A DNA stretch of 64,000 bases. Source: Chitinophagales bacterium. GTDB lineage: Bacteria; Bacteroidota; Bacteroidia; Chitinophagales; CAIODY01. The notes beneath the pieces are model-generated. The model had not been told where the DNA came from. It searched no databases and saw only the letters and a program-made list of their open reading frames with translations. A program made the position numbers and the translations under genes. Positions 52,754-60,796 of the stretch are shown one piece after another. The stretch spans positions 1 through 64,000 of the forward strand of contig CANGEV010000009.1 in assembly GCA_947452995.1 (NCBI GenBank), read 5' to 3'. Numbering within the stretch: the first letter of the stretch is position 1; each line of letters opens with the position of its first letter.

Positions 52754-53254
52754 TTAGAATTGGAAATCCGAAAGATCAATACCTGCACCCACTGTTTGAG
52801 AAAGCTCCGCAAATGAATCGTTCTTCTTGCCATAAAGCTTGTCATGAATTTCTTTAGACCAAACTTCAATCATATAAGCAGAACCTTTCAACACGATATC
52901 CTTCTTGATTTTCGCTTCTGCAATCAATGATTTAGGCAATAACAAACGACCACTATTATCAATATGCACTTCCATAGAATGGGTCGTTGCCATACGCACA
53001 TACTCACGCACTTCGCGTTGTGTATGATTCAGGCGACCCAATTTCTGTAAGAACTGCATCCAAACATTATAAGGGTAGATAGCCGCATGTTCATCCGTAC
53101 CACGAGCAATGACAAAATGACCTTGCGCGTGTTCTGGAAGCTGCTTCTTCAATGCCAATGGCAAGAGGATACGCCCTTTATCATCGAGCGTGCACTCAAA
53201 ATCACCATACAAAATGGAGACTGCTTTGTTGCTATTTTTTCCCTTTTTTTCCAT
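52754..53254 (-). CDS. mraZ: Transcriptional regulator MraZ
   Basis: The 166-residue protein from ATG 53254 (EKKGKNSNKAVSILYGDFEC) has two MraZ/SpoVT-AbrB-like repeats, each with the D-x-x-x-R motif: LDDKGRILLP and IDNSGRLLLP. The in-frame upstream start at 53320 (GTG) would cover candidate operator sequence and is rejected. MraZ binds short direct repeats upstream of its own gene and controls the whole cluster. The N-terminus has a Lys/Asn-rich extension of about 12 residues. Confidence 0.93.
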   Translation of the reverse strand: MEKKGKNSNKAVSILYGDFECTLDDKGRILLPLALKKQLPEHAQGHFVIARGTDEHAAIYPYNVWMQFLQKLGRLNHTQREVREYVRMATTHSMEVHIDNSGRLLLPKSLIAEAKIKKDIVLKGSAYMIEVWSKEIHDKLYGKKNDSFAELSQTVGAGIDLSDFQF

Positions 53255-53427
53255 TGACTCCCACAAATTTGCACATACCCCCACCAAAATGCAAGTCTTT
53301 TTGTGAAAAAAGTTATCCACAAAAACCCCAAATCGCCCTCAAACGCCGATAAACACGACTGTTCACAAAAGTGGAGGGCAGTGTGGGAAAATGTGGGAAT
53401 CCGGTGGAGACGGCTTATTTTTGTGGC
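53255..53427. promoter_or_regulatory. Divergent mraZ / GT2 promoter region with MraZ-box-like repeats
   Basis: The 173-bp gap carries TGGGA boxes at 53384-53388 and 53394-53398, with weaker boxes at 53374 and 53404, all spaced exactly 10 bp, matching the TGGGN-N5-TGGGN layout described for MraZ in E. coli. On the minus strand TGGGG (53330-53326) and GTGGA (53320-53316) have the same spacing. A TATTTTTG -7 box at 53416-53423 precedes the GT2 start by 4 nt, and CAAATTTG at 53264-53271 lies 9 nt before the mraZ ATG. Which set is the true operator is not decided. Confidence 0.55.
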
Positions 53428-54456
53428 ATGACAGAATCGGCTCCTTTAGTGGCAGTGGTACTCCTTAATTGGAATGGTCAACATTGGCTAGAACGCTTTC
53501 TAGAAGGCGTTTTAAAGACTGAATACCCTAACTTAAAAGTGGTACTTGGAGATAATGCATCTAGCGACCAGTCTGTTGACTGGACACGTACGCATTTTCC
53601 GCAAGTTGAAGTCATTCAAAACGATAAAAACTACGGATTTGCCGGAGGATACAATCGTATTTTGGAGCATGTAAAGGCCGACTATTATGTATTGCTCAAT
53701 ACGGATGTAGAACTACCGCAGAATTGGTTGATGCCGATGGTCGAACTCGCGGAAAATAACCCGCGAATTGCAGCTGTTCAACCGCGTTTTGTGTTACAAA
53801 CGGATCGTCAATATTTAGAATATTCTGGCGCCGCTGGAGGCTTCATGGATTCAATGGGCTATATGTTTTGCCAAGGTCGTGTTTTCGATAGCATCGAGAA
53901 AAATGAAGGACAATACAACACGTCAAAGCCGATTTTTTGGGCTTGCGGTGCTTGTTTGCTAGTCCGTACCAATGCCTTCTGGCAAGTACATGGCTTTGAC
54001 GACGACTTCTTTGCACATCAAGAAGAGATCGACCTTTGCTGGCGATTACAAAACTCCGGCTACGAAATTTATTATTGTGCTGAAGCAGAAGTATTTCATG
54101 TCGGTGGTGGTATGTTGCCACCTAGTAGTCCGTTTAAAACCTATCTCAATTTCCGCAACTCACTGTACCTTCTGTTTAAAAACTGGCCATTAAAGACGCT
54201 TTTAAGTCGTTTATTGCCTCGATTACTCCTTGACGGTGTAGCAGGGTTAAAATTCTTAAAAGACGGCAAATACAAGGAAATATGGGCTATCGTAAAAGCG
54301 CATTGGCACTTCTTCGCTAAAATTCCGCAGCTATTACGCAAACGACGCTATATCCATCATGTCGAAGACATGCAAAAATTGCAGGGATATTATCCTAAAA
54401 GTATTCTCTGGCAATATTTTGTTCGAGGTAAAAAGCGCTTTACAGACTTAAACTAA
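53428..54456 (+). CDS. Family 2 glycosyltransferase (rhamnosyltransferase-like)
   Basis: The 342-residue protein from ATG 53428 (TESAPLVAVVLLNWNGQHWL) has GT-A motifs VVLGDNASSDQSVDW, NYGFAGGYN, the D-x-D equivalent LLNTDVELP, and a C-terminal acceptor segment with FAHQEEIDLCWRL and FHVGGGMLPPSS. This pattern is common in rhamnosyl- and other sugar transferases that build cell-surface polysaccharide. The 19-codon upstream extension is disfavoured because it covers the MraZ-like boxes. The 3' end overlaps convergent aroQ by 9 bp. Confidence 0.88.
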   Translation: MTESAPLVAVVLLNWNGQHWLERFLEGVLKTEYPNLKVVLGDNASSDQSVDWTRTHFPQVEVIQNDKNYGFAGGYNRILEHVKADYYVLLNTDVELPQNWLMPMVELAENNPRIAAVQPRFVLQTDRQYLEYSGAAGGFMDSMGYMFCQGRVFDSIEKNEGQYNTSKPIFWACGACLLVRTNAFWQVHGFDDDFFAHQEEIDLCWRLQNSGYEIYYCAEAEVFHVGGGMLPPSSPFKTYLNFRNSLYLLFKNWPLKTLLSRLLPRLLLDGVAGLKFLKDGKYKEIWAIVKAHWHFFAKIPQLLRKRRYIHHVEDMQKLQGYYPKSILWQYFVRGKKRFTDLN

Positions 54457-54876
54457 GTCGAGTAAATAACGAAGGGCCATGCGATAGGAATGCATCCCGA
54501 AGCCTCCGATATACCCCTTTGCTTTTCCTGCTAATAAATCAGTATGACGAAAGGCTTCTCTTGCCAAGGTATTCGACAAGTGAACCGCTACTACCGGTAC
54601 TTTACTCGCAGCGATCGCATCGGCAAGTGCGACACTCGTATGCGAATACCCGCCTCCGTTAATAATAACACCCAAGGCATCGGCACCAACACCTTGCAAA
54701 TAATTAATCAGCTCGCCCTCTACATTACTTTGAAAATATTCAATAAGTACGTCGGGGAACTCTTTTTTAAGACGTTCGATTAAATCAGGAAAAGTTTCAT
54801 GGCCATAGATACTCGGCTCGCGTTGTCCTACCAGATTAAGATTAGGGCCATTGACGATATGCACAACTTGCTGCAT
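54448..54876 (-). CDS. aroQ: Type II 3-dehydroquinate dehydratase AroQ
   Basis: The 142-residue protein has HIVNGPNLNLVGQREPSIYG (with the catalytic Tyr and Arg), YFQSNVEGELINYLQ, VIINGGGYSHTSVALADAI, VHLSN and KGYIGGFGMHSYRMALRYL, all conserved in type II enzymes. It dehydrates 3-dehydroquinate in the shikimate pathway. The ATG at 54876 overlaps the tatC stop by one base, so it is translationally coupled to tatC. Confidence 0.94.
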   Translation of the reverse strand: MQQVVHIVNGPNLNLVGQREPSIYGHETFPDLIERLKKEFPDVLIEYFQSNVEGELINYLQGVGADALGVIINGGGYSHTSVALADAIAASKVPVVAVHLSNTLAREAFRHTDLLAGKAKGYIGGFGMHSYRMALRYLLDLV

Positions 54877-55718
54877 TACCAATCTTCATTTACTTCTTTT
54901 GTGGCTTCCGTTTTCTCATTACGGAGCACAACAAAAATACTAAGCTCGTAGAGTGCATATAGCGGAACAGCTACTAAGAATTGGGTGAACATATCTACCG
55001 AAGGAGTAATAACGGCGGAGAGTATTAGTACAATTACTGTCGCGAAACGGCGATACTGCTTTAAAAACGCGCCGCTAATCAGGCCAATCTTACCTAGGAA
55101 ATACATCACGATGGGTAATTCGAACGCCAGTCCTGTTACTAAAACCATGCTCGTCACGAAGTCGATATACTCATCCAATGTTGGCATAACAATCACATCA
55201 TCGCTCACATGATAATCTGCCAAAAAGGCGATGGAGAAAGGAGTTAAAAGATAATAACCGAAAGCAGCCCCAATTAAAAATAAGGAGGTAGCATAAAACA
55301 CAATCCCTTTAGCAGCCTTGCGTTCATTAACATATAAACCAGGTGTCAAAAAACGCCAAAACTCCCAAAAAACATACGGTATAGCTAAGACTAAACCCAA
55401 TGTCAAGGAGATTTGAATATGCGCCATAAACTGCCCTGCTAGTGTTTGGCTCATCACCTTAAAATTAGGTGGCACTATTTTCAGAGATGGCATATTAAGC
55501 TTATCTGCCAATTGATTCATCCATCGATACGTAATGAAACCAGGCTTCTTAGGCCCAAACAATACAGAATCGAAAATAAAGGTCTTATTAATAAAGACAA
55601 GAACACTGATAGAAAAAACAGCAATTGCACTCCGGAACAAATGTCCGCGTAAAGCATCAATATGCTCGAAGAAGGTCATTTCTCCCCCATTCCCATTCTT
55701 ATTTCTAAATAAAGACAT
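54876..55718 (-). CDS. tatC: Sec-independent protein translocase TatC
   Basis: A 280-residue protein with six transmembrane helices, preceded by TFFEHIDALRGHLFRS and with WEFWRFLTPGLYVNERKAAK and LPIVMYFLGKIGLIS in the conserved places. TatC is the signal-sequence receptor of the twin-arginine system. The first periplasmic loop has an insertion (about 50-85, KKPGFITYRWMNQLADKLN) common in Bacteroidota. No tatA or tatB is in the window. It is coupled to aroQ downstream. Confidence 0.93.
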   Translation of the reverse strand: MSLFRNKNGNGGEMTFFEHIDALRGHLFRSAIAVFSISVLVFINKTFIFDSVLFGPKKPGFITYRWMNQLADKLNMPSLKIVPPNFKVMSQTLAGQFMAHIQISLTLGLVLAIPYVFWEFWRFLTPGLYVNERKAAKGIVFYATSLFLIGAAFGYYLLTPFSIAFLADYHVSDDVIVMPTLDEYIDFVTSMVLVTGLAFELPIVMYFLGKIGLISGAFLKQYRRFATVIVLILSAVITPSVDMFTQFLVAVPLYALYELSIFVVLRNEKTEATKEVNEDW

Positions 55719-55772
55719 ATTCTAACTGCAAATTTCTCATAAGTTGGCGAATAACGAAAGCTTCCGGCGGAA

Positions 55773-56237
55773 TTATTTCTTAACAGATAGCTCTTTTTCG
55801 AGCATGACATAATGAGATTCTACAAACCCATTTTTGATATACGCCTTGCTTGCTCTATCATTGTTATGTTCCATATACAAGCTTAAAGATGGGACTCCTT
55901 CCTGACGGGCCTCCTCCTCGACAAACTTACACATGGATTCAAAAACGCCTTGTCCGCGAAAAGCAGGAACTACGTAAACACTTTGCAACCACCATTTCCA
56001 ACAGGCGCGCCAATCACTCCATTCGCGTGTAATCATCAAACTTCCAAGCATTTCATCACCATTGTATGCAACAATATAAACACCTTTGCCAGCATCCTCC
56101 AATACCGCAAGCACGCCTTCCTGAGCTAATTTCGCATCTAAAACCAACCCCTCCGACTCTAATGCATTGGCAGAGTTAAAATGCGCAAGCATATTGAGAT
56201 CTTGCAATTGCCCTTTTCTGATTTGAATAGATTCCAT
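55773..56237 (-). CDS. GNAT family N-acetyltransferase
   Basis: The 154-residue protein has the GNAT fold: strand KGVYIVAYNGDEMLGSLMI, the acetyl-CoA binding QSVYVVPAFRGQGVFESM, then YMEHNNDRASKAYIKNGF. A Trp-rich segment (REWSDWRACWKWWLQ) precedes the CoA loop. It acetylates an unknown amine substrate. It stands alone between tatC and the TPR gene. Confidence 0.87.
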   Translation of the reverse strand: MESIQIRKGQLQDLNMLAHFNSANALESEGLVLDAKLAQEGVLAVLEDAGKGVYIVAYNGDEMLGSLMITREWSDWRACWKWWLQSVYVVPAFRGQGVFESMCKFVEEEARQEGVPSLSLYMEHNNDRASKAYIKNGFVESHYVMLEKELSVKK

Positions 56238-56297
56238 GACTTAAAAATACGAATAAAATATGCCGCTATTAAACATACATTCTTGCAGATTAAATTT

Positions 56298-56305
56298 TAT
56301 ATTTG
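56298..56305 (+). promoter_or_regulatory. -7 box TATATTTG
   Basis: Perfect TAnnTTTG match ending 16 nt before the ATG at 56322. A TTG at 56283-56285 is too close to be a -33. Confidence 0.45.
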
Positions 56306-56321
56306 AATCAAAGCGATCGCT

Positions 56322-57074
56322 ATGAAAAAACTTATTCTTCCATTTTTAGCACTTTCTTTATGTTGCTTGAGCTTTTTGCAGGCACCTACTGGCGTTTACA
56401 AACAAGCACTAGATTTAATTGCACAAATGAAAGAAACGCAAGCCTATCCTCTTTTGTTAGATGCTGCCGCTAAAGAACCGAAAAATGTAGATGTGCTATG
56501 CGACCTTGCCTATTATGCAGCGCGCGAAGGCAATCGCCAAAAAGATACCAAAGCGCGCGATAAAAAATTCATCACCTCAAAATACTATGCAGAGCAAGCA
56601 ATTAAGTTAGCTCCTAATAGTGCAGAAGCACAATATGTTTATTCTGTTGCTCTAGGTAGAATGGCGTTGGTAGCTTCTTCCAGCGAAAAGGTTAAGATGA
56701 GCCGTCAAATTTATGATGTCATTCAAAAGGCATTAAAGCTCAACCCCAACCATGCAGGTGCCTGGCACGCTTTAGGTAAGTGGAACTATGAAGTATGTGA
56801 ATTGAGCTTCGTTGAAAAAGCAGCAGTAGACTACCTTTTTGGAGGATTGCCTACGGGCGATATGAAGACAAGTTTGAATGCCTTTAAAAAGAGCATTGCC
56901 TTGAACCCAAACATGATGATCTATCGTTACGACTACGCAATAGCATTAGAGGCTAACGATCAAGAGAAAGAAGCTATTGCAGTAATGAAACAGATTTTAA
57001 GCATGAAGCAAGTAACGCAAGATGACGCAGGCATACAAGCGGATGCCAAGCGTATGATTGCGAAGTGGTCGTAA
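56322..57074 (+). CDS. Secreted TPR-repeat protein
   Basis: The 250-residue protein has a signal peptide (about 1-20) followed by helical TPR-like repeats: AKEPKNVDVLCDLAYYAARE, AEQAIKLAPNSAEAQYVYSV, QKALKLNPNHAGAWHALGKW, FKKSIALNPNMMIYRYDYAI and EAIAVMKQIL. The N/A/L/P pattern repeats every 34 residues or so. It probably sits in the periplasm and mediates protein contacts. Partner unknown. Confidence 0.82.
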   Translation: MKKLILPFLALSLCCLSFLQAPTGVYKQALDLIAQMKETQAYPLLLDAAAKEPKNVDVLCDLAYYAAREGNRQKDTKARDKKFITSKYYAEQAIKLAPNSAEAQYVYSVALGRMALVASSSEKVKMSRQIYDVIQKALKLNPNHAGAWHALGKWNYEVCELSFVEKAAVDYLFGGLPTGDMKTSLNAFKKSIALNPNMMIYRYDYAIALEANDQEKEAIAVMKQILSMKQVTQDDAGIQADAKRMIAKWS

Positions 57075-57087
57075 TTAAAGCCGATTT

Positions 57088-58044
57088 TTAAACGGTAGCT
57101 GGAACAGGTATATTTAGTAACATATCTTTTACCATTCCTTGCAAGTCATATTGTGGCACCCATCCCCAGTCTTTTTTCGCCCACGAGCCATCGATACTAC
57201 CTGGCCATGAGTCGGCGATAGCTTGACGGAAGTCGGGATTATAATCAATTTTAAAATCGGGGATTTCTTGTTGAATAGCGGTCGCCAATTCAGCAGGTGT
57301 AAAGTCTATTCCTGTGATATTATACGAATGACGAATACTCAACTTATCTGCCGGAGCATCCATTAGTTGTAAAGTTGCACGAATTGCGTCGGGCATATAC
57401 ATCATCGGTAGGCGCGATTCAGCGTTCAAGAAACATGTATATTGTTTTGACTGCTTAGCTGCATAGAAAATTTCCACTGCATAATCCGTTGTTCCACCTC
57501 CCGGAGCTGATTTATAACCTATCAAACCTGGATAACGGATACTGCGCACATCTAATCCTTTTTTCTTAAAGTAATAGTCGCACCATAATTCACCAGCATA
57601 CTTGCTCATTCCATAAATCGTGGTTGGCTCAATCACTGTTTGTTGCGGCACATTAGCCTTTGGCGTCGTCGGACCGAAAACGGCGATACTACTTGGCCAA
57701 AACATTTTTTTGATACCACGACTCACACACAATTCCATCACTTCAAAAAGTGAATTCATATTTAAGTGCCACGCAGGAATGCCGATTCTTTCTGAAGTTG
57801 CTGAAAGCAAGGCCACGAGATGATATACCTGCGTTACTTTATATTGATCGATTACTTCAGCGATACGCTTAGGGTCACTCGCATCCACTGTTTCAAAAGG
57901 ACCAGATTCCATTACTATTGGTGCTGCTGCGCGGATATCAGAGGCTACCACATTGGCTCCACCATGAACTTTACGCAATTCCATCGTCAATTCTGTTCCA
58001 ATCTGCCCGCCGGCACCTAGTATTAAAATCGTCTCGCTTTGCAT
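57088..58044 (-). CDS. SDR-type L-threonine 3-dehydrogenase (NAD-dependent epimerase fold)
   Basis: The 318-residue extended SDR has GAGGQIGTELT (NAD), the WPSSIAVFGP strand, TTIYGMSKYAGELWCDYYF (intact YxxxK) and the RYPGLIGYKSAPGGGTTDYA segment characteristic of SDR-type threonine dehydrogenase, followed by FLNAESRLPMMYMPDAI. It oxidises L-threonine to 2-amino-3-oxobutyrate. A UDP-sugar epimerase is a less likely alternative. No kbl gene lies beside it. Confidence 0.85.
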   Translation of the reverse strand: MQSETILILGAGGQIGTELTMELRKVHGGANVVASDIRAAAPIVMESGPFETVDASDPKRIAEVIDQYKVTQVYHLVALLSATSERIGIPAWHLNMNSLFEVMELCVSRGIKKMFWPSSIAVFGPTTPKANVPQQTVIEPTTIYGMSKYAGELWCDYYFKKKGLDVRSIRYPGLIGYKSAPGGGTTDYAVEIFYAAKQSKQYTCFLNAESRLPMMYMPDAIRATLQLMDAPADKLSIRHSYNITGIDFTPAELATAIQQEIPDFKIDYNPDFRQAIADSWPGSIDGSWAKKDWGWVPQYDLQGMVKDMLLNIPVPATV

Positions 58045-58157
58045 AAGTGGTAATTATTTTATAAAACGAAGATACAGCAATTTGCCTTTTCTTTTCTTTT
58101 CTGAATTGTGAACTGATACTAAAGTTCGGTGGATTGTTTAATTTCGTGGGCAATTAC

Positions 58158-58898
58158 ATGAAACTTCTCGCTCGACTTTATATTTACTATTTCTACACAA
58201 TAATGGCCTTGCTGTTTTTTGTGTTTATGCCTCCCATTTACATTTTTTGCACCTGGGAAAAGACCTATCCTATCGTACAGTTTTTGCGTGTTTGGTGGGG
58301 GCGGATTTCGATGATATTGGCTGCTTATTTTGTCAAGGTCGAATGGCCCGAAAACCTTGATAAAAAAAGAAATTATGTGGTTGTGTTTAATCATACCTCA
58401 CATCTTGATATCGTATTATCTTTTGCTGTATTATACCCTATTTCACTACGTTTTATCGGTAAAGCAGAGCTTTCAAAGATTCCTCTTTTTGGTAAATTTT
58501 TTAGAACCATCGATATTTCTGTACAACGTGACGACCCTAACGACGCTAGGAAAGCATTCGGCCGTGCAGATGAGGCCTTAGACAAGGGCTATTCCGTAGC
58601 AATGGCTCCGGAAGGAGGAACAAGTAAAAATCCACCAAAACTCCGTGAATTTAAGTCGGGCGCCTTTCGTCTCGCGATACAACATCAAGTTCCTATCCTA
58701 GCACTTACCATTTACGATAACTGGCTAATTATGCCGAGCAATGGCATTCCACGCGGTCCACGTATCAGCCGCATAAAAGTACATGCTCCAATTGAAACGA
58801 AAGATATGCAGCTGAACGACTATAAAGCGCTTTCTGACAAAGTATTCCAAACCTTAGCATCCGACTTGCAAAAAGCATTTCCAAAAGAAATGCATTAA
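58158..58898 (+). CDS. Lysophospholipid (1-acylglycerol-3-phosphate) acyltransferase
   Basis: The 246-residue protein from ATG 58158 (KLLARLYIYYFYTIMALLFF) has two N-terminal membrane segments and PlsC motifs NHTSHLDIVL, the ISVQRDD segment, APEGGTS and PILALTIYDNWLI. The frame starts at a TTG eight codons earlier, but a -7-like TAATTTCG (58139-58146) lies between. It is a second PlsC-type enzyme besides the one at 23182. Eleven bases separate it from the DUF1569 gene. Confidence 0.87.
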   Translation: MKLLARLYIYYFYTIMALLFFVFMPPIYIFCTWEKTYPIVQFLRVWWGRISMILAAYFVKVEWPENLDKKRNYVVVFNHTSHLDIVLSFAVLYPISLRFIGKAELSKIPLFGKFFRTIDISVQRDDPNDARKAFGRADEALDKGYSVAMAPEGGTSKNPPKLREFKSGAFRLAIQHQVPILALTIYDNWLIMPSNGIPRGPRISRIKVHAPIETKDMQLNDYKALSDKVFQTLASDLQKAFPKEMH

Positions 58899-58908
58899 TC
58901 TAAAACAT

Positions 58909-59358
58909 ATGAAAAACTTATTTGACGCAGCTGCTTACGAAGAAATCGTTATGCGCCTTGACCAATTGAACGTGAATACTCAACGCGTATGGGGCAAAAT
59001 GGACATCGCCCAAATGTTGGCGCATTGTGCAGTAGGATTAGATTTCCCAACAAGTGGCAGAAAAGAAAAACGAAAGTTTATGTCGTATATCCTTGGGCCT
59101 TTATTTATAAAATCGCTCACTTCCGACACGCCCTATAAACAAGGATTACCTACAGGTCCTCATTTTCTAATAACAGATGCTCGGCAGTTTGAGGAAGAGA
59201 TGCGTAAACTAAAAATAGCCTTAACACATTTTCACCAGTTAGGACGTAGCGGAATCAATCCTAATCCACATCCTTTATTTGGACATCTTACACCAGATGA
59301 ATGGGGCATTTCACAATACAAACACCTCGATCATCATCTGAAGCAATTTGCTTGCTAA
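58909..59358 (+). CDS. DUF1569 (DinB-like) protein
   Basis: A 149-residue protein with a DinB/YfiT-like helical bundle: TQRVWGKMDIAQMLAHCAVG at the N-terminus (with a putative metal His), FGHLTPDEWGISQYKHLDHHLKQF at the C-terminus with more His residues. DUF1569 members are small, probably metal-binding proteins of unknown activity. The stop abuts the convergent gene at 59359. Confidence 0.82.
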   Translation: MKNLFDAAAYEEIVMRLDQLNVNTQRVWGKMDIAQMLAHCAVGLDFPTSGRKEKRKFMSYILGPLFIKSLTSDTPYKQGLPTGPHFLITDARQFEEEMRKLKIALTHFHQLGRSGINPNPHPLFGHLTPDEWGISQYKHLDHHLKQFAC

Positions 59359-59760
59359 TTAATTGGCAATAACACCTGGTAAATTCACGAGCGGAACATT
59401 CACGCAGTTCTTCTCGTGAATGCTATCTGGAGGGAAAATAAATTGTTTATCGTAGACTTGCTCTCCTTCGTAAAAGCTTACCCAATAGGTATTTTCCAAG
59501 AAGAAAACTTCTTCAATGAGCAGTTCGATGCGCTTGAAAGAACGTGCCTCTAAACGATCCATACGATGACGGAGCGTAGAGGTTTTAACCGGCCACGCAT
59601 CTAGTTCACCTTTGCCATAGGATTGTATAAGTACTTCTGTAATGGGTACCTCCTTTTCATTAATTATGTACATAAACCATCCTGGCACCTCTTCATACAC
59701 TTCGTGAACAATCGCTACCTTCACGCCTTCCATCGGCTTTATTAAATCTGCTAAACGCAT
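59359..59760 (-). CDS. Hypothetical protein downstream of the ACMSD-like gene
   Basis: The 133-residue acidic protein has a beta-rich centre (VKVAIVHEVYEEVPGWFMYI, LENTYWVSFYEGEQVYDKQF) and a charged helical region (TLRHRMDRLEARSFKRIELL). There is no signal peptide or membrane segment. The ATG lies 4 bp after the ACMSD-like stop, so both are co-transcribed. I do not recognise the family. Confidence 0.6.
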   Translation of the reverse strand: MRLADLIKPMEGVKVAIVHEVYEEVPGWFMYIINEKEVPITEVLIQSYGKGELDAWPVKTSTLRHRMDRLEARSFKRIELLIEEVFFLENTYWVSFYEGEQVYDKQFIFPPDSIHEKNCVNVPLVNLPGVIAN

Positions 59761-59764
59761 ATAT

Positions 59765-60769
59765 TTAGTTGTTTTCTACACCCAACCAACGGAGTGCATT
59801 TTTATATAACAATTTATCTTTAACTGATTTTTCGTACGCACGACTTTCAATCAAAGCGCCAGGAACATCCTCACCTAATGGAAAAGGATAATCCGTTCCC
59901 ATACAAATATTATTTTCACCAAATAGATTCACAATAAAATCCAAGGTTGGACCATCGTGGGTAAGGGCATCTACATAGATTCGATTTAAGTAGTTGCGTG
60001 GAGAAATTGGATTATCTACCGCCACTAAATCGGGACGACAATCAAAGCCATGCTCGATACGACCCAAGGTAAAAGGGAAAGAGCCTCCTCCATGCGCAAA
60101 GGCAATTCGAAGATTTGGTAATTTTTCTAAGGTGCCACTAAAAATCAAACTACAAATTGCGCGCGAACTTTCGGCAGGCATTCCTACTAACCAAGGCAAC
60201 CAATATTTCTTATACTTATCCTCTCCCATCATTTCCCATGGATGCACGAAAATTGCGGCACCAAGGGCTTCTGCAGCCTTAAAGAATTCAAAATATTTCG
60301 GATCTCCTAAGTTTTCTTGATTAACATTCGTTCCTATCTCAATTCCGTTTAATCCTAAAACCTTGATACAACGTTCCATTTCCTGAATAGCCATTTGAGG
60401 GTCTTGTAAAGGAACTGTTCCTAGTCCGAAAAATTTATCTGAATGCCGACTACAAACTTCGGCAATATGATCATTGTAAAAACGCGAAGTATCATACGCA
60501 TGTTCGGTCTTTGCCCAATAATTAAACAAGACGGGAATCGTACTCAATACTTGTTGTGTAACACCATGCGTAGCACAATCGTTCATCCGTACCTCTGCAT
60601 CCCAACAATTAGATTCAATTTCTCGAAAGAACTGATCACCCTTCATCATACGCGCGCAATTGCAATTAGCGGGATGATCCGCGAGATGAATGAAATCGCC
60701 GTAACCAAACTTTTGCGTCCAGTTAGGTAAGTGGCGTGGCATTATGTGTGTATGAATATCAATTTTCAT
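59765..60769 (-). CDS. Amidohydrolase-family decarboxylase, ACMSD-like
   Basis: A 334-residue protein with a metal site at the N-terminus (HTHIMP, His6 and His8), FVHPWEMMGEDKYKKYW (third His), FAHGGGSFPFTLGRI, and the Asp in GTDYPFPLGE. These are signatures of 2-amino-3-carboxymuconate-6-semialdehyde decarboxylase, an enzyme of tryptophan/kynurenine breakdown. Other enzymes of that pathway are not in the window; the FAH-family protein at 20872 is too far to claim a link. Related 6-methylsalicylate or gamma-resorcylate decarboxylases are possible alternatives. Confidence 0.88.
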   Translation of the reverse strand: MKIDIHTHIMPRHLPNWTQKFGYGDFIHLADHPANCNCARMMKGDQFFREIESNCWDAEVRMNDCATHGVTQQVLSTIPVLFNYWAKTEHAYDTSRFYNDHIAEVCSRHSDKFFGLGTVPLQDPQMAIQEMERCIKVLGLNGIEIGTNVNQENLGDPKYFEFFKAAEALGAAIFVHPWEMMGEDKYKKYWLPWLVGMPAESSRAICSLIFSGTLEKLPNLRIAFAHGGGSFPFTLGRIEHGFDCRPDLVAVDNPISPRNYLNRIYVDALTHDGPTLDFIVNLFGENNICMGTDYPFPLGEDVPGALIESRAYEKSVKDKLLYKNALRWLGVENN

Positions 60770-60796
60770 GCGGCAAAAGTAGTAATAATTAAGGTG

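Noticed and set aside
53255-53320. Longer N-terminus of MraZ (GTG at 53320)
   Set aside because: It would read through candidate operator sequence, and the added residues have no similarity to MraZ.
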